From positions 11,980,774 to 12,044,773 of the forward strand of contig CM031622.1 of the NCBI GenBank assembly GCA_018398815.1: a stretch of 64,000 nucleotides of DNA, written 5' to 3'. This stretch comes from Conus ventricosus (lineage: Eukaryota > Mollusca > Gastropoda > Neogastropoda > Conidae). Positions within the stretch are counted from its first letter, which is position 1. Every line of letters starts with the position of its first letter. The position numbers and the translations under genes were made by a program. A model generated the notes under the pieces. That model saw only the letters and a list, made by a program, of their open reading frames with translations, made no database searches and was not told the DNA's origin. This document shows positions 43,043-55,778 of the stretch, piece after piece.

Positions 43043-44269
43043 ATATGCAGACAGAAAACAAAAATTGCTAAAATGTCTGTACACTGGATATCAGGGGAAT
43101 GGAAGTGGGGAGGGCTTAGGGGAGGGGGGCAGTCGTAGAAAGAATTGGGGGTTAAGCAATCAATGCTTACGTTTTCTTCTGAACAGTTTGGAAAAACAAC
43201 AACAAATTCATTGCAGACTATGGATAAATCAGCTGATACAATGATGGAAGGGACCGTTCCAAGGAGTTTGAATGTAGTGAAAATACTATCACAAAGAGAA
43301 ATGATCTGCAACAGAACTTGCAGTCACTGAGATGATGGAGTTGTACAGAGGGGCAAGAAACAGGCTCCACTGTGTTAGTGTGTAAACAGAGCAAAACCAG
43401 TGATCCAGCCGTATCAGCTTGTCCAAACCACGCTTAGTCTCCAGTGCGAAAATTAAACTGGTTCCTGACCTCCAAAATAAAGAGAATGGGAAAGGAATCT
43501 GGGGCTGTCACAAGTCACCAGCATAATATCATACTATCATTAATTAGTCCTGCAGAGTAAGGTATTAATACATACAATTATTAAGGAGAGTGTCCATAGG
43601 TGTACATCCAATTCCCTTTGTGGTCATGATCTACTGCGATCTGTTCTTATCTCGTAGTGTGATTTCTTTTAAACAAAATATATTTACCTGAGGCACAGGC
43701 AACTGACTGATGCAATGAAGTTAACAGTCTGAGACTGTAAGCACAAACATCACAATCATTACCTATCAGAAAACAACAAGCAGACTTTCTGTACTAGCTC
43801 TCACCAATCATCGAATAAACACCAAGCCTAAACAAAAACCTCTCCTTAAACTAAAAAAAAACTTTCAATTTAAAGACTGGCTCTTAACAAAAAATGTCCT
43901 CCGAGTACCTACAAAATTTACGTAACAACAAATTTACAAAAGCTCCTTTTAACTCTTTTATGTGATGACATGGCAGCTGTCCTGTCAACCGCACTATTAG
44001 TATTGTGCCAGGATGCTTACACCACAGTTCACATTTTTTAGATTTTAGTCTTTTCATTGGTATATCATATGAAAATACGCTTTTGTATACAGAGGTATAA
44101 CACACACACACACTGGAGAGAATTGGTCATCTAAAATTTCAGTGCCGATATCGCCCCTGAAGAGAAGCGAAGCCCTGCAACAGGGTCTTGCACTTTCATA
44201 AAGAAGGTTTTTCACCTTAGTCTTTCCACACAAACACAGAAGGCTTTTCTTAGCCAGCTTTAATTCCGA
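43043..44269. repeat. 1.23-kb segment duplicated at 1-1,234 (copy B)
   Basis: Same sequence and orientation as the window start. Identity degrades only in the last 20 or so bases before the gap, as expected at a low-coverage contig end. See copy A. Confidence 0.9.
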
Positions 44270-44369
44270 NNNNNNNNNNNNNNNNNNNNNNNNNNNNNNN
44301 NNNNNNNNNNNNNNNNNNNNNNNNNNNNNNNNNNNNNNNNNNNNNNNNNNNNNNNNNNNNNNNNNNNNN
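44270..44369. other. assembly gap, exactly 100 N
   Basis: Nominal-size scaffold gap. Sequence on the two sides is unrelated. Confidence 1.
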
Positions 44370-44456
44370 TAACCAATCCTCACCATCACATCCACGTATT
44401 ACATCAACCCATGATGTCAGTGAACCCAAATACGAAAACAGGATCCATGATGGCAC

Positions 44457-45580
44457 GCCGATCTGACCCCCTGATCAGGGAAATAGACAATACATGATCC
44501 CTTGATCAGGGAATAGACAATATCTGATCCCTTGATCAGGGAAATAGACAATACTCTGATCCCTTGATCAGGGAATAGACAATACTATGATCCCTTGATC
44601 AGGGAAATAGACAATACTCTCTTTGATCCCTTGATCAGGGAAATAGACAATACTATGATCCCTTGATCAGGGAAATAGACAATACTATGACCCCTTGATC
44701 AGGGAAATAGACAATACTCTCTTTGATCCCTTGATTAGGGAAATAGACAATGCTATGATCCCTTGATCAGGGAAATAGACAATACTATGATCCCTTGATT
44801 AGGAAATAGACAATACTATGATCCCTTGATCAGGGAATAGACAATACTCTGATCCCTTGATCAGGAAATAGACAATACTATGATCCCTTGACCAGGGAAT
44901 AGACAATACTCTGATCCCTTGATCAGGGAATAGACAATACTATGATCCCTTGATCAGGGAAATAGACAATACTCTGATCCCTTGATCAGGGAAATAAAAG
45001 ACAATACTATGATCCCTTGATCAGGGAAATAGACAATACTATGACCCCTTGATCAGGGAAATAGACAATACTCTCTTTGATCCTTGATTAGGGAAATAGA
45101 CAATGCTATGATCCCTTGATCAGGGAAATAGACAATACTATGATCCCTTGATCAGGGAAATAGACAATACTATGATCCCTTGATCAGGGAATAGACAATA
45201 CTCTGATCCCTTGATCAGGGAATAGACAATACTCTGTCTGATCCTTGATCAAGGAATAGACAATACTATGATCCCTTGATCAGGGAAAAGACAATACTCT
45301 GACCCCTTGATCAGGGGAATAGACAATATTATGATCCCTTGATCAGGCAATAGACAATACTATGATCCGATCAGGGAATAGACAATACTATGATCCCTTG
45401 ATCAGGGAATAGACAATATCCTGACCCTTGATCAGGGAAATAGACAATACTATGATCCCTTGATCAGGGAATAGACAATACTCTGATCCTTGATCAGGGA
45501 ATAGACAATACTCTGTCTGATCCCTTGATCAGGGAAATAGACAATACCATGATCCCTTGACCAGGGAATAGACAATGCTC
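44457..45580. repeat. about 32-bp minisatellite, about 35 copies
   Basis: Unit TATGATCCCTTGATCAGGGA plus AATAGACAATAC. The centre CCCTTGATCAGGG is a near-palindrome around TGATCA, so each unit can form a small hairpin. Variants include single-base loss (GGGAATAG against GGGAAATAG) and an added CTCTTTG. Confidence 0.95.
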
Positions 45581-45648
45581 AGTCTGAAGGCGCGTGGCAA
45601 AGGGAGTGAACCAAATGTGAAATGGCAGGAACTGACGGACCGCTTAAT

Positions 45649-45935
45649 GGTCATCGTGTCCCTTTCACCCACTGGGACCTCTCCTCATGGTCATCGTGTT
45701 CCTTTCACCCACTGGGATCTCTTCTTCATGGTCATCGTGTCCCTTTCACCCACTGAGACCTCTCCTTCATGGTCATCGTGTTCCTTTCACCCACTGGGAT
45801 CTCTTTTTCATGGTCATCGTGTTCCTTTCACCACTGGGATCTCTTCTTCATGGTCATCGTGTTCCTTTCACCCACTGGGAATCTCTTCTTCATGGTCATC
45901 GTGTTCCTTTCACCCACTGGGACCTCTTCTTCAAA
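45649..45935. repeat. 41-bp minisatellite, 7 copies
   Basis: Unit GGTCATCGTGTTCCTTTCAC plus CCACTGGGATCTCTTCTTCAT. Its translations in three frames produce spurious ORFs. Confidence 0.93.
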
Positions 45936-45983
45936 AGAAGTACAGAAAGCATAAACGTTTCCGTTCACACAGCCGCGCGCACG

Positions 45984-46060
<77 letters not shown>

Positions 46061-46413
46061 CTTGTTTTTTGTGTGTTTGTTTGTTTTGTTTTTTTTAATC
46101 CTTTCAAGATCCGGACTCGCTGAGTTCCGAGGTCTTCGGTAAGCTGAATAATTATAGTGCATATATATTGATCTTAACTGTTTGCCAACTTCCTGAATCT
46201 TCTCATGTGGCTACCCCCTCCCCCACCCCCACCCCCCTCACACCCTTATCCCCCCCACCACTGTCGATGACAACTCACACAGAGCTCTAATCCAGAAGAG
46301 CTCAACAACTGATCACGACCAGAGACGCTGGTCCTCTGATAACGTGACATGGTTGTCCAGATGCTGGTCGTTCGATCCTTGGTTCGCGCTGTGTCTGAGG
46401 TCAACACACTCAA
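45936..46413. repeat. (CA)n microsatellite and unannotated flank
   Basis: CA repeat at 45,986-46,060. The rest to 46,413 is unique sequence with C-rich tracts and no gene. Confidence 0.7.
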
Positions 46414-46466
46414 GCGCACACGCGCGCACGCGCGCACGCACGCACGCACGCTCGCACACACGCACG

Positions 46467-46526
<60 letters not shown>

Positions 46527-46584
46527 GAGAGACAGAGACAGACAGACACACACACAGTGAGGGACAGAGACAGATAGACAGACA

Positions 46585-46635
<51 letters not shown>

Positions 46636-46710
46636 GTGCACGCACGCACGCACGCAGCCACACGTGCGCGCGCGCGCGCGCGCACACACACCACACACAC
46701 ACACACACAC

Positions 46711-46752
<42 letters not shown>

Positions 46753-46773
46753 TACAACAACAACAACAACAAC

Positions 46774-46837
<64 letters not shown>
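46414..46837. repeat. compound microsatellite: (GCAC)n, (CA)n, (CAA)n
   Basis: Alternating CG/CA blocks, a GCGCGCGC core at 46,668-46,682, (CAA)n at 46,711-46,773 and CA to 46,836. All overlapping ORFs are repeat translations. Confidence 0.97.
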
Positions 46838-46838
<1 letters not shown>

Positions 46839-46965
46839 ACCGACCGAAAGCCAAAGGAAGACAGACGCTGAGAGAGATGGAGGTATTCATTGCGGACACT
46901 CCGAGGTCAAGGATACGAAAGAATTCTTTGGGCTCACGCCGTGTTAACAGACACCTCTTGCAACG

Positions 46966-47825
46966 CTGTCTTGAGCCACGTCATATCACTGCCATAACAA
47001 TACAGCGGGCATGTCTGGAACCACGTCATATCACTGCCATAACAATACAGCCAGCATGTCTTGAGCCACGTCATATCACTGCCATAACAATACAGCGAAC
47101 ATGTCTGGAGCCACGTCATATCACTGCCATAACAACACAGCCAGCATGTCTGGAGCCACGTCATATCACTGCCATAACAATACAGCCAGCATGTCTTGAG
47201 CCACGTCATATCACTGCCATAACAATGCAGTGAGCATGTCTGGAGCCACGTCATATCACTGCCATAACAACACACCGAGCATGTCTGGAGCCACGTCATA
47301 TCACTGCCATAACAATACAGCGAGCATGTCTTGAGCCACGTCATATCACTGCCATAACAATACAGCCAGCATGTCTTGAGCGACGTCATATCACTGCCAT
47401 AACAACACAGCCAGCATGTCTGGAGCCACGTCATATCACTGCCATAACAATACAGCCAGCATGTCTTGAGCCACGTCATATCACTGCCATAACAACACAG
47501 CCAGCATGTCTGGAGCCACGTCATATCACTGCCATAACAACACAGCCAGCATGTCTGGAGCCACGTCATATCACTGCATAACAATACAGCCAGCATGTCT
47601 TGAGCCACGTCATATCACTGCCATAACAACACACCGAGCATGTCTGGAGCCACGTCATATCACTGCCATAACAATACAGCGAGCATGTCTGGAGCCACGT
47701 CATATCACTGCCATAACAATACAGCGAGCATGTCCTGAGCCACGTCATATCACTGCCATAACAATACAGCGAGCATGTCTGGAGCCACGTCATATCACTG
47801 GCATAACAATACAGCGAGCATGGCT
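46966..47825. repeat. 45-bp minisatellite, about 19 copies, open on both strands
   Basis: Unit TGTCTGGAGCCACGTCATAT plus CACTGCCATAACAATACAGCGAGCA. Because 45 is a multiple of three and lacks stops in several frames, it yields long open frames on both strands with 15-residue periods (CLEPRHITAITIQPA). Each unit contains CACGTCA, a CRE/E-box-like sequence. Nothing supports translation. Confidence 0.95.
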
Positions 47826-48079
47826 GCAGTCGAGCCAAATGAGAAATCTGGACTCAGGTTGATACACAGCATGGTATGGAATACCGTTCATCAACAACTG
47901 TCTGTACCTGTGAGCGATAAACTACGAGCAGTTGTTGATAATAATTATGCTGAGATGTTTCAGGTTTTTCTTATTATAGCCGAGTCCACCCACCCACACA
48001 CAGCTTTAAAATGGCCGTCAAACTCCTACAGGAAAAAAAAATAAAGTCTCATCCTGAACTGGTCAAATCCTCAAAAGGA

Positions 48080-48586
48080 GCCGGAATAGCTCAGATGGTA
48101 GAGCGCCGTACTCGTAATCTTGGTGATCCTGGGTTTGCGGGTTCGAACCTCCACCGGGGCGTTTCGGTACAGGGGATTTTTCCCTCAGAGTTAACATTGG
48201 TTCTGACTCCATTTCCCATACAGTCCTTCGAATGAGACTATAAACCGAGGTTCCGTGTGTAAATGCACGCATAACATCTTGCACACACGTAAAATCCCAT
48301 CACCAACTTTCGGAAGAGTAGGCCAGTTTGGCCGTTGGTATGGATGACACGTTACACATAGCATGCACCCTGCGTGAGAAATGGAAAGAATGAAGGAAGT
48401 AAGGAAAATGAGTGATCGATATTGAACGATAATGACTGGATGACACGGGAAACGACTGAAGAAGCGCCAGCTGGCAGCTCTTCAGTCGGCACTACCCAGG
48501 TAGGCAGCCCGTTGTATACACGAGTGTCGATTGTAAAGCGCTTAGAGCTTGGCCTCTAGCCGAGAATAGGCGCTATATATAAGTAT

Positions 48587-48628
<42 letters not shown>
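48080..48628 (+). mobile_element. full-length tRNA-derived SINE, about 550 bp
   Basis: The head resembles a tRNA (GCCGGAATAGCTCAGATGG, anticodon region GTACTCGTAATC as in tRNA-Thr(CGT), B box GGGTTCGAACC). The body of about 350 bp includes CCAGTTTGGCCGTTGGTATG. The 3' tail TAAAGCGCTTAGAGCTTGG ... AATAGGCGCTATATATAAG plus (ATT)n matches the style of L2/CR1-type LINE tails, suggesting mobilisation by such a LINE. A 5'-truncated relative lies inverted at 21,241-21,503. Target duplications are not clear. Confidence 0.85.
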
Positions 48629-48629
<1 letters not shown>

Positions 48630-48769
48630 AAGAAAAAGGTTGGAACCCTGAAACAACTGACAACATTTTATGGCATGGTGGGTAAGAATACTGACATCTT
48701 ATAGCATCTGGAACTAGGCGGTGCCTATAAAACATAGCGCTAGGATGCTAGAAGATTCAAGAATACGAA

Positions 48770-49160
48770 GAAGAAAACAAAGATGATGAAAATCATAATG
48801 ATAATCAAAAAACAAAAACAAAAAAGGAGAAGAGGAGTAAGAAGAGGAACAAAGGGAAGAAGGGGTACGGGGATGGGGGGGAGGGGGGGGGGGAGAACCA
48901 GGATCAAGGAAAAAGAAGCAGAATAAAATGAGGAGGAACAAGAGAAGGACAGGAAGAAAAGGAAGTTGAGGAAGATGAGAAGGAGGTGGAGGAGGAGAAG
49001 GAGGTGGAAGAGGAGAGGAGGAGGAGGAGGAGAAGGAGGTGGAGGTGGAGGAGGAGGAGGAGGAGAAGGAGGGAGGAAGAGGAGAAAAAGGACGAGACGA
49101 GGAGAAGGGGGCAGATGAGGAGGGGAGGGGGGGGGATAAGAAGGAGAAAAGGAACGCACA
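48770..49160. repeat. purine-rich low-complexity tract
   Basis: AAG/GAG/GGA-rich sequence. Glu/Arg-rich or Ser/Pro/Leu-rich ORFs on either strand reflect composition only. Confidence 0.9.
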
Positions 49161-49259
49161 TTCATGCACGGTGGGTGGCCGTGGGTGTTGCAATGGCACC
49201 GAGACAGACATGCTCACGCTGACTTCCTGACTCGGCCATCCCTGGTCCACAGTTTCCCC

Positions 49260-49837
49260 TGGGAACCGTTTCTGGGTCAGCCTCATCTGTGGAGCACGAT
49301 CGATGAACCCACTGCCCTTGACATCCACACGTCTTCATCTGTGGAGCACGATCGATGAAACCACTGCCCTTGACATTCATACGTCTTCATCTGTGGAGCA
49401 CGATCGATGAAACCACTGCCTTGACATCACACGTCTTCATCTGAGGAGCACGATCGATGAAACCACTGCCCTTGACATTCATACGTCTTCATCTGAGGAG
49501 CACGATCGATGAAACCACTGCCTTGACATTCAACGTCTTCACGTGGAGCACGATCGATGAAACCATGCCTTGCATTCAACTCTTCATCTGGAGCACGATC
49601 GAGAAACCACTGCCCTTGCATCAACGTCTTCATGTGGAGCGGATCGATGAAACCACTGCCTTGACATCACACGTCTTCATCTGTGGAGCGATCGATGAAC
49701 CACTGCCCTTGCATTCATACTCTCATCAGTGGAGCACGTCGGCAGGGACATCGTCTATCTTGGAGCAAACCACTGCCCTTGCATTCACTTCATCAGTGAG
49801 CACGATCTTCTCTCTATCGGGAGAACCAGCGAAGAGG
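49260..49837. repeat. 52-bp minisatellite decaying rightward
   Basis: Unit TCATCTGTGGAGCACGATCG plus ATGAAACCACTGCCCTTGAC and ATTCATACGTCT, about 11 copies. Copies on the left are regular; toward 49,800 they lose single bases progressively, then merge into the homopolymer-run sequence. Confidence 0.88.
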
Positions 49838-52800
49838 AGGGAAACCCCCCAAAAAAAAGGGCCCCGGGGGGGAAAAAAAAAAAAAAAAGGGGGGGGGAAA
49901 AAAAAAATTTCCCCCCCAAAAAAAAGGGGGGAAAGGGGGGGGGGGGGAAAAAAAAAGGGGGGGGGGGGGGGGGGAAAAAAAAAAACCCCGGGAAAAAAAG
50001 GGGAAAAAGGGGGGAAAAACCCGGGGAAAGGGGAAAGGAAAGGGGGGGGGAAAAGGGGGGGGGGGGGAAAGGGGGGGGGGAAAGGGGGGAAAAGGGGGGA
50101 AGGGGGGGGGGGAAAAAAAAGGGGGGGGGGAAAAAAAAAAGGGGGGGGGGGGGGAAAAAAAAAAAAAGGGGGAAAAACCCCGGTTGGGGGGGGTTTTTTG
50201 GGGGAAAAAAAAAAAAAAAGGGGGGGGCCCCCCAAAAAAACCCCGGGAAATTTTAAAAAAAAGGGGGGAAAAAAACCCCAAAAAAAAATTTAATTAAAAA
50301 AGGAAAAAAACCAAAAAAAATTTTAAAGGGGGGGTTTTAAAAATTCCCCCTTTTAAAAACCCAAAAGGGGAAGGAAAAAAAATTTTGGGGGGCCCCCGCC
50401 CAAAAAAAAAAAGGGGGGAAAACCGGGGGGAAAAAAAAAAAGGGGGGGGAACGAAAAAAAACCCCCCCGGGGCCACCCCAAAGGGGGGGGGGGGCCCCCC
50501 CCAAAAAAAGGGGAAAAAAAGGGGGGAAAAAGGGAAAAAAAAAAAAAACCCCCCCCCTTTAAAAAACCGGAAAAAAACCCCGGCCCCAAAGGGTTTTTTG
50601 GGAAAGGAAAAAAGGGGGGAAAAAAAAAAACCCCCGGGCAAAAAAAAAGGGGAAGCCCCCCCCGGGGGCCCAAGGCCCAAAAAGGGGGGAAAAAAAGGGG
50701 AAAACCCCCCCCCCCTTTTTAAAAGGCCAAAAAAAAAAAAAAAATTTTTGGGGAAAAGGGGAAAGGGAAAAAAGGGGCCGGGGGGGGAAAAAGGGGGGGG
50801 GGGGGGGGGGGGGGGGAAGGGAAAGGGGGGGGGGTTAAAAAAGGGGGAAAGGGGGGGGGGGGGAAGGGGGGAATTTTTAAAGGGGGGGAAAAAAAACCCC
50901 CGGGGGGGGGGGGGGGTTTTTTGGGGGGGGTTTTGGGTTTTTTGGGGGGTTTTTTTTGGGGGGGGGGGGGGGTTTGGGGGGGGGTTTTTAAAAAAAAAAA
51001 GGGGGGGAAAAGGGGGGGGGGGGGAAAGGGGGGGGGTTTTTGGGGGTTTTTTTAAAAAAAAAGGGGGGGCGGGGGGGGGGGGGTTTTTGGGGGGGGGTTT
51101 GGGTTTTTTGGGGGGGGGGGGCCCCGGGGAACCGGGGGGGCGGGAAGGCCAAAGGAAAAGGGAAAGGGGGGGGGGGGGGAAAAAAAAGGGGGTTTGGGGG
51201 GGGGTTTGGGGGGGGGGGGGGGGTTTTTGGGGGGGGGTTTTTTTTTAAAAAATTTTGGGGAGGAAGGGGGGGGGGTTTTTTGGGGGGGGAAAGGGGGGAA
51301 AAAAAAAAAAAGGGGGGAAAAGGGGGGGGAAAAAAAAAAAAAAAGGAAAAAAGGGAAAAAAAAAAAAAAGGGGTTTAAAAACCCCCCCCAAAAAAAAATT
51401 TTTTTCCCCAAAAGGGGTTTTAAAAACCCCCCCGGGGGGCCCCCCCCAAAAAAAAAAAAAAAAAAAAACCCCCAAAAAAAAAAGGGGGAAGGGGGGAAAA
51501 TTAAGGGGGAAGAAAAAAAAAGGGGGGGAAAGGGGAAAAAAAAAGGGGGGGGGGGGAACTTTTTCCCGGGGGGTGGCCTGAAAAAACCCCCCCCGGGGGG
51601 AAAAAACCCGGGGGAAAATTTAAAAAAAAAGGGGGGGGGAAAAAAAAAAAAAAGGGGGGCCCCCAAAAAAAAAAGGGGGGGGGGCCAAAAAAAAAAACAA
51701 AAAAAAAAAAAGGGGCTGGGGGGGGAAAAACCCCAAAAAAAAAAACCAGGGGGGGGGAACCCCCCCCAAAAAACCAAAACCCCAAAAAAAGGGGGGGAAA
51801 AACCCCCCCCGGGGGCCCGTCCCCCCCCCCCCCGGGGGGGAAAAAAAAGGGGGGGCCCCCAAGGCCACCAAAAAACCGGGGGGGGGGAACCAAAAAAAAA
51901 ACCTTAAAAAACCCCCCGGGGGAAAAACCCCCCCAAAAAAAAGGGGGGGCCTTTCCCCCCCCGGGGAAAAAAAAAAACCCCCAAAAAGGGGGAAAAACCC
52001 AACCCCGGGGGGGCCCCCAAAAAACCCCCCAACCCCAAAAGGCAATTTAAAAGGCAAAAAGGGGGGGGGGAAAAAAAAAAAAAGGGGGGGCCCCCGGGGC
52101 CCCGGGGGAAAAAACCAAAAAAGGGGGGAAACCGGAAAGGGGGGAAAAAAAGAAAAAAGGCCCCCGGGGGAAAGGCGGGGGGGGGGGAAAAAAAAAAAAG
52201 GGGGGGGCCCCCGGAAAAAAAACCCCGGGGGGGAAAAGGAAAAAGGGGGGGGGAAAAAAAAAGGGGGGGGGGGGGGGGGGTTTAAAAAAAAAAGGGGGAA
52301 AAGGGAAAGGGGAAAAAAAGGGGGGGGGGGGGGAAAAAAAAGGGGGGGCCCCCCGGGGGCCCGGGCGGGAAAGGGGGGGGAAAAAAAAGGGGGGAAAAAA
52401 AAAAAAAAGGGGCCCCCAGGGAAGAAAAAAAAAAAACAAAAAAAGGGGGGGGAAAGGGAAAAAAAAGGGGGGGAAAAGGGGGGGAAGGGCCCCCCAAAAA
52501 AAAAAAAACCCCGGGAAGGGCCCCCAAAAAAAAAAAAAAAAGGGAAGGAAAGGGGAAGGCCCCCTCCCCTTTGGGGGGGGGAAAAAAAGGGGGGGGGGAA
52601 AAAAGGGGGGGAAAACCCCAAAAAAAAAGGGAAAAAAAAAACCCCCCCCGGGGGGGCCCAAGGGGGAACCCCCGGGGGGGGGGCCCGGGGCCCGGGAAAA
52701 AAGGGGGGGGGGGGGGGGGGGGGGGGGGTTTAAACCCCCCCCCCCCTTTTAGGGGGGGGAAAAAAAAAAAAAAAACCCCCCCAAGGGCCACGGGGGGGGG

Positions 52801-53896
52801 GGGGGGGGGCCCCCGGGGCGCCAAAAAGGAAGGGGGGGGGGGAAAAAAAGGGGGGGGGGAAAAAAAGGCCAAAGGAAACCAAAAAATAAAGGAAAGGAAA
52901 AAAAAAAAGGGGGGGGGAAAAAGGGGAAGGCCCCGGAAGGGAAAGGCCAAAAAATTGGGCCCGGGGGAAAAAAAAGAAAAAACCCGGGGGGGAAAACCCC
53001 CCGGGACGGAAAGCCTTGAAAAAAAAGGCCAAAAAAAAAGGGGAAAGGAAAAAAGGGGGGGCGGGAAAAAAAAAAAAAAAGGGGGGGGGGCCAAAAAAAA
53101 AAAAAGGGCCCAAAAGGGGAAATTTTAAAAGGGGGGGCGGGGGGGGCCCAAAAAAGGAAAGGCAAGGGGGGGCCCCGGGGGGGGAAAATTAAAAGGGGGA
53201 AAATTGAAAAAAGGGCACGGAAGGAAAGGCCAAAAGCAAGCAAAAAAAAAAAAATTTGGGGAAGGGGGGGGGGAAAGGGGGGGGAAAAAGGGTTTGGGGG
53301 GGGGTTTAAAAAAAAAAAGGGGGGGGAAAAAGGGGGGGAAGGCAAAAGGGCCCGGGGGGAAAAACCCAAAAAGGAAAGGGGGGGGGGGGGGGAAAAAAAG
53401 GGGGGGAAGGGGGGGAAAAAAAAAAAAAAAAGGGGGGGGAAAAAGGAAGGGAAATCCAAGGGGGGCCCCAAAAAAAGGAAAAAAGGGGGGGGGGGGGGGG
53501 GGGGGGGGTTTTGGGGGCCCCCCCCGGGGGGGGCCCCCCCGGGGGGGGGGCCCGGGGGCGGGGGGGGGGGGGGGGGGGCTGGGGGGGGTTGGGGGGGAAT
53601 TTAAAAAAGGGGGTTTTGCCCAAAAAAAACCTCGGGAAAAACCACAAAAAATTTGGGGGGTTTTTTTTAAAAAAAAAAAAAAAAAAAGGGGGGGGGGGGG
53701 GGGGGGTTTTTGGGGGGGGGGGGGGGGGGTTTTTGGGGGGGCCCCAAAAAAAAACCCCGAAAAAAAGGCAAAAAAAAAAAAAAAACCCCCACAAAAAAGG
53801 GGACCCCCCCCCCAAAAAAAGGGAAAAAAAATTGGGGGGGAAAAGCCCCCCCAACCCCCCCCCCCCCCCCCCCCCCAAAAGGGGCCCAAAAGGGTT

Positions 53897-53931
<35 letters not shown>

Positions 53932-55730
53932 TTTTGGGGGGTTTTTGGGGGGGGAAAACCCCCCCCCTTTTTTTTTTTAAAAAAAAAAAAGGGGGTTTTT
54001 TTTGGGGGGGTTTTTTTTGGGGGGGGTTTTTTGTTTTTTGGGGGGTTTTTTTTTTGGGGGGGTTTTGTTTTTTTGGGGGGGTTTTTTTTTTTTTTTTTTG
54101 GGGGTTTTTTTTTTTTTTTTGGGTGTTTTTTTTTGGGGGGGGGGGGTTTTGTTTTGTTTTTTGTTTTTTTTTGGGGGTTTTTTTGGGTTGTTTTTTTTTT
54201 TTTTTTTTTTTTTGGGGTTTTTTTTTTCCCTTTTTTTTTGGGGGTTCCTTTCCGGGCCCCCCGGGGGGGTTTTTTTCCCTTTTTTTTTTTTTTTGGGGGG
54301 GGGTTTTTTTTTTTTGGGGGGGGTTTTGGGGGGGGGGGGAAAAAGGGGGGGGGAAAAAAAAATTTTTTTGGGGGGGAAAAAAAAAATTTTAAAACCCGGG
54401 ACAAAAAAAAGCAAAAAAAAAAAACCCCAGGGGGGGGGGGGAAAAAAAAAAAACTTAAAAAATTTTGGAAAAAAAGGGGGGAAAAAGGGGGGGGGTTTTA
54501 AAAAAACCCCGGGGGGAAAAAAAAAACAGAAAAAGACAAAAAACCCCCCGGGGGGGGGAAAAAGAAAAGGGGGGGAAAAAAAAAGGGGAAGAAAAAAAAA
54601 CCCCAAAAAACCCCAAAAAAAAAAGGGGGGGGGGAAAAAAAGGGGGGGAAAAAACCCCCCCCCCCGGGGGTTTCGGTGCCCCCCCCCAAAAATTTTTTTT
54701 TAAAAAAAAAATTTTTTTTAAAAAACCCCCCGGAAAATTTATTTCCTTTTTTTTTCCCCCCCTTTGGGGTAATAAAAAAAGGGGGGGGGGGGGGAAACCC
54801 AAAATTTTTTTTTTTAAAACCCCCCAAAAGGGGGGAAAAAAAAAAAAAAAAGGGGGGGGGGGGGGGAAAACCCCCCAAAAAACGAACCCCCAAGAATGGG
54901 GTTTTTTTTCCAAAAAAAACAAAAAAAAAAAAATTAAAAAAAAAAAAAAAAGGGGCCCCCCAAAAAAAGGGGCCCCAAAAAAAAAAAAATGAAAAAAAAA
55001 ACCCCCAAAAAAAAAAAAAAACCCCCCAAAAAAAAAAACCCCCCCCCCAAACAAAAAAAACCCCCCTTTAAAAAAAGAAAAAAAACCCAAAACAAAAAAA
55101 ACCCCCCCCCAAAATTTAAAAAACCGGGGAAAAAAAAAAAGGGAAATTTTTTCCCGGGGGGGGGGGGGGGGGGGGGGGGGAAAAGGGGGAAAAAGGGGGG
55201 GGGGGGGGGGGGGGGGGGGGGGAAAAAAAAAAAAAAAGGGGAAAAAAAGGGGTTTTAAAAATTAAAAAAAAAATTTTAAAGATTAAAAACCCGTTTTTTA
55301 AAAAAAAAGGGGAAAAAGTTTAAAAAAAAGGGGCCCCCCCCCCCAAAAAGAAAAAAAAAATTTTCCTTTGGAAAAAAAAACAAAAATTTTTTCCCAAAAA
55401 AAAAAAAAAAAAAAAAATTTTTAAAATTAAACCCGGGGAAAAAGGGGGGGGGGGAAAAAGGGAACCCCTTTTTTTTAAAAAAGGGGAAAAAAAAATTTTT
55501 AAGGGTTTTTTGTGGGGGGGAAAAAACCCCTTTTTTCCCCCCAAAATTTTTTGGGCCCCAAAAATTTTTTTTTAAAATTTTTTTTTTTTGGGGGCCCCCT
55601 TTTTGGGGGGGGAAAGGGGGGTTGGGGGGTTTTTTTTTGGGGGGGTTTGTGTGGTGTGGGGGGTTTTTGTGTGGGGGTTTTGGGTGGTGGTGGGGGGGGG
55701 TTTTTTTGGGGTTTTTGGGGGGTTTTTGGT

Positions 55731-55778
<48 letters not shown>

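Noticed and set aside
44457..45580. CRISPR-like array
   Set aside because: The whole unit repeats with no variable spacers; it is a tandem minisatellite in an animal genome. The same applies to the arrays at 27.5, 34.0, 45.7, 47.0 and 49.3 kb.
46664..47862. ORFs of 189 aa (plus) and 224 aa (minus) with 15-residue repeats
   Set aside because: They follow from the 45-bp unit length. Both strands are open equally, and the units vary at synonymous and non-synonymous sites alike, so coding is not supported.
48080..48165. A functional tRNA-Thr gene
   Set aside because: A and B boxes are present, but the acceptor stem does not pair properly (GCCGGAA against a GGGGCG end) and the sequence continues directly into a SINE body with a LINE-like tail. 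It is the head of a SINE.
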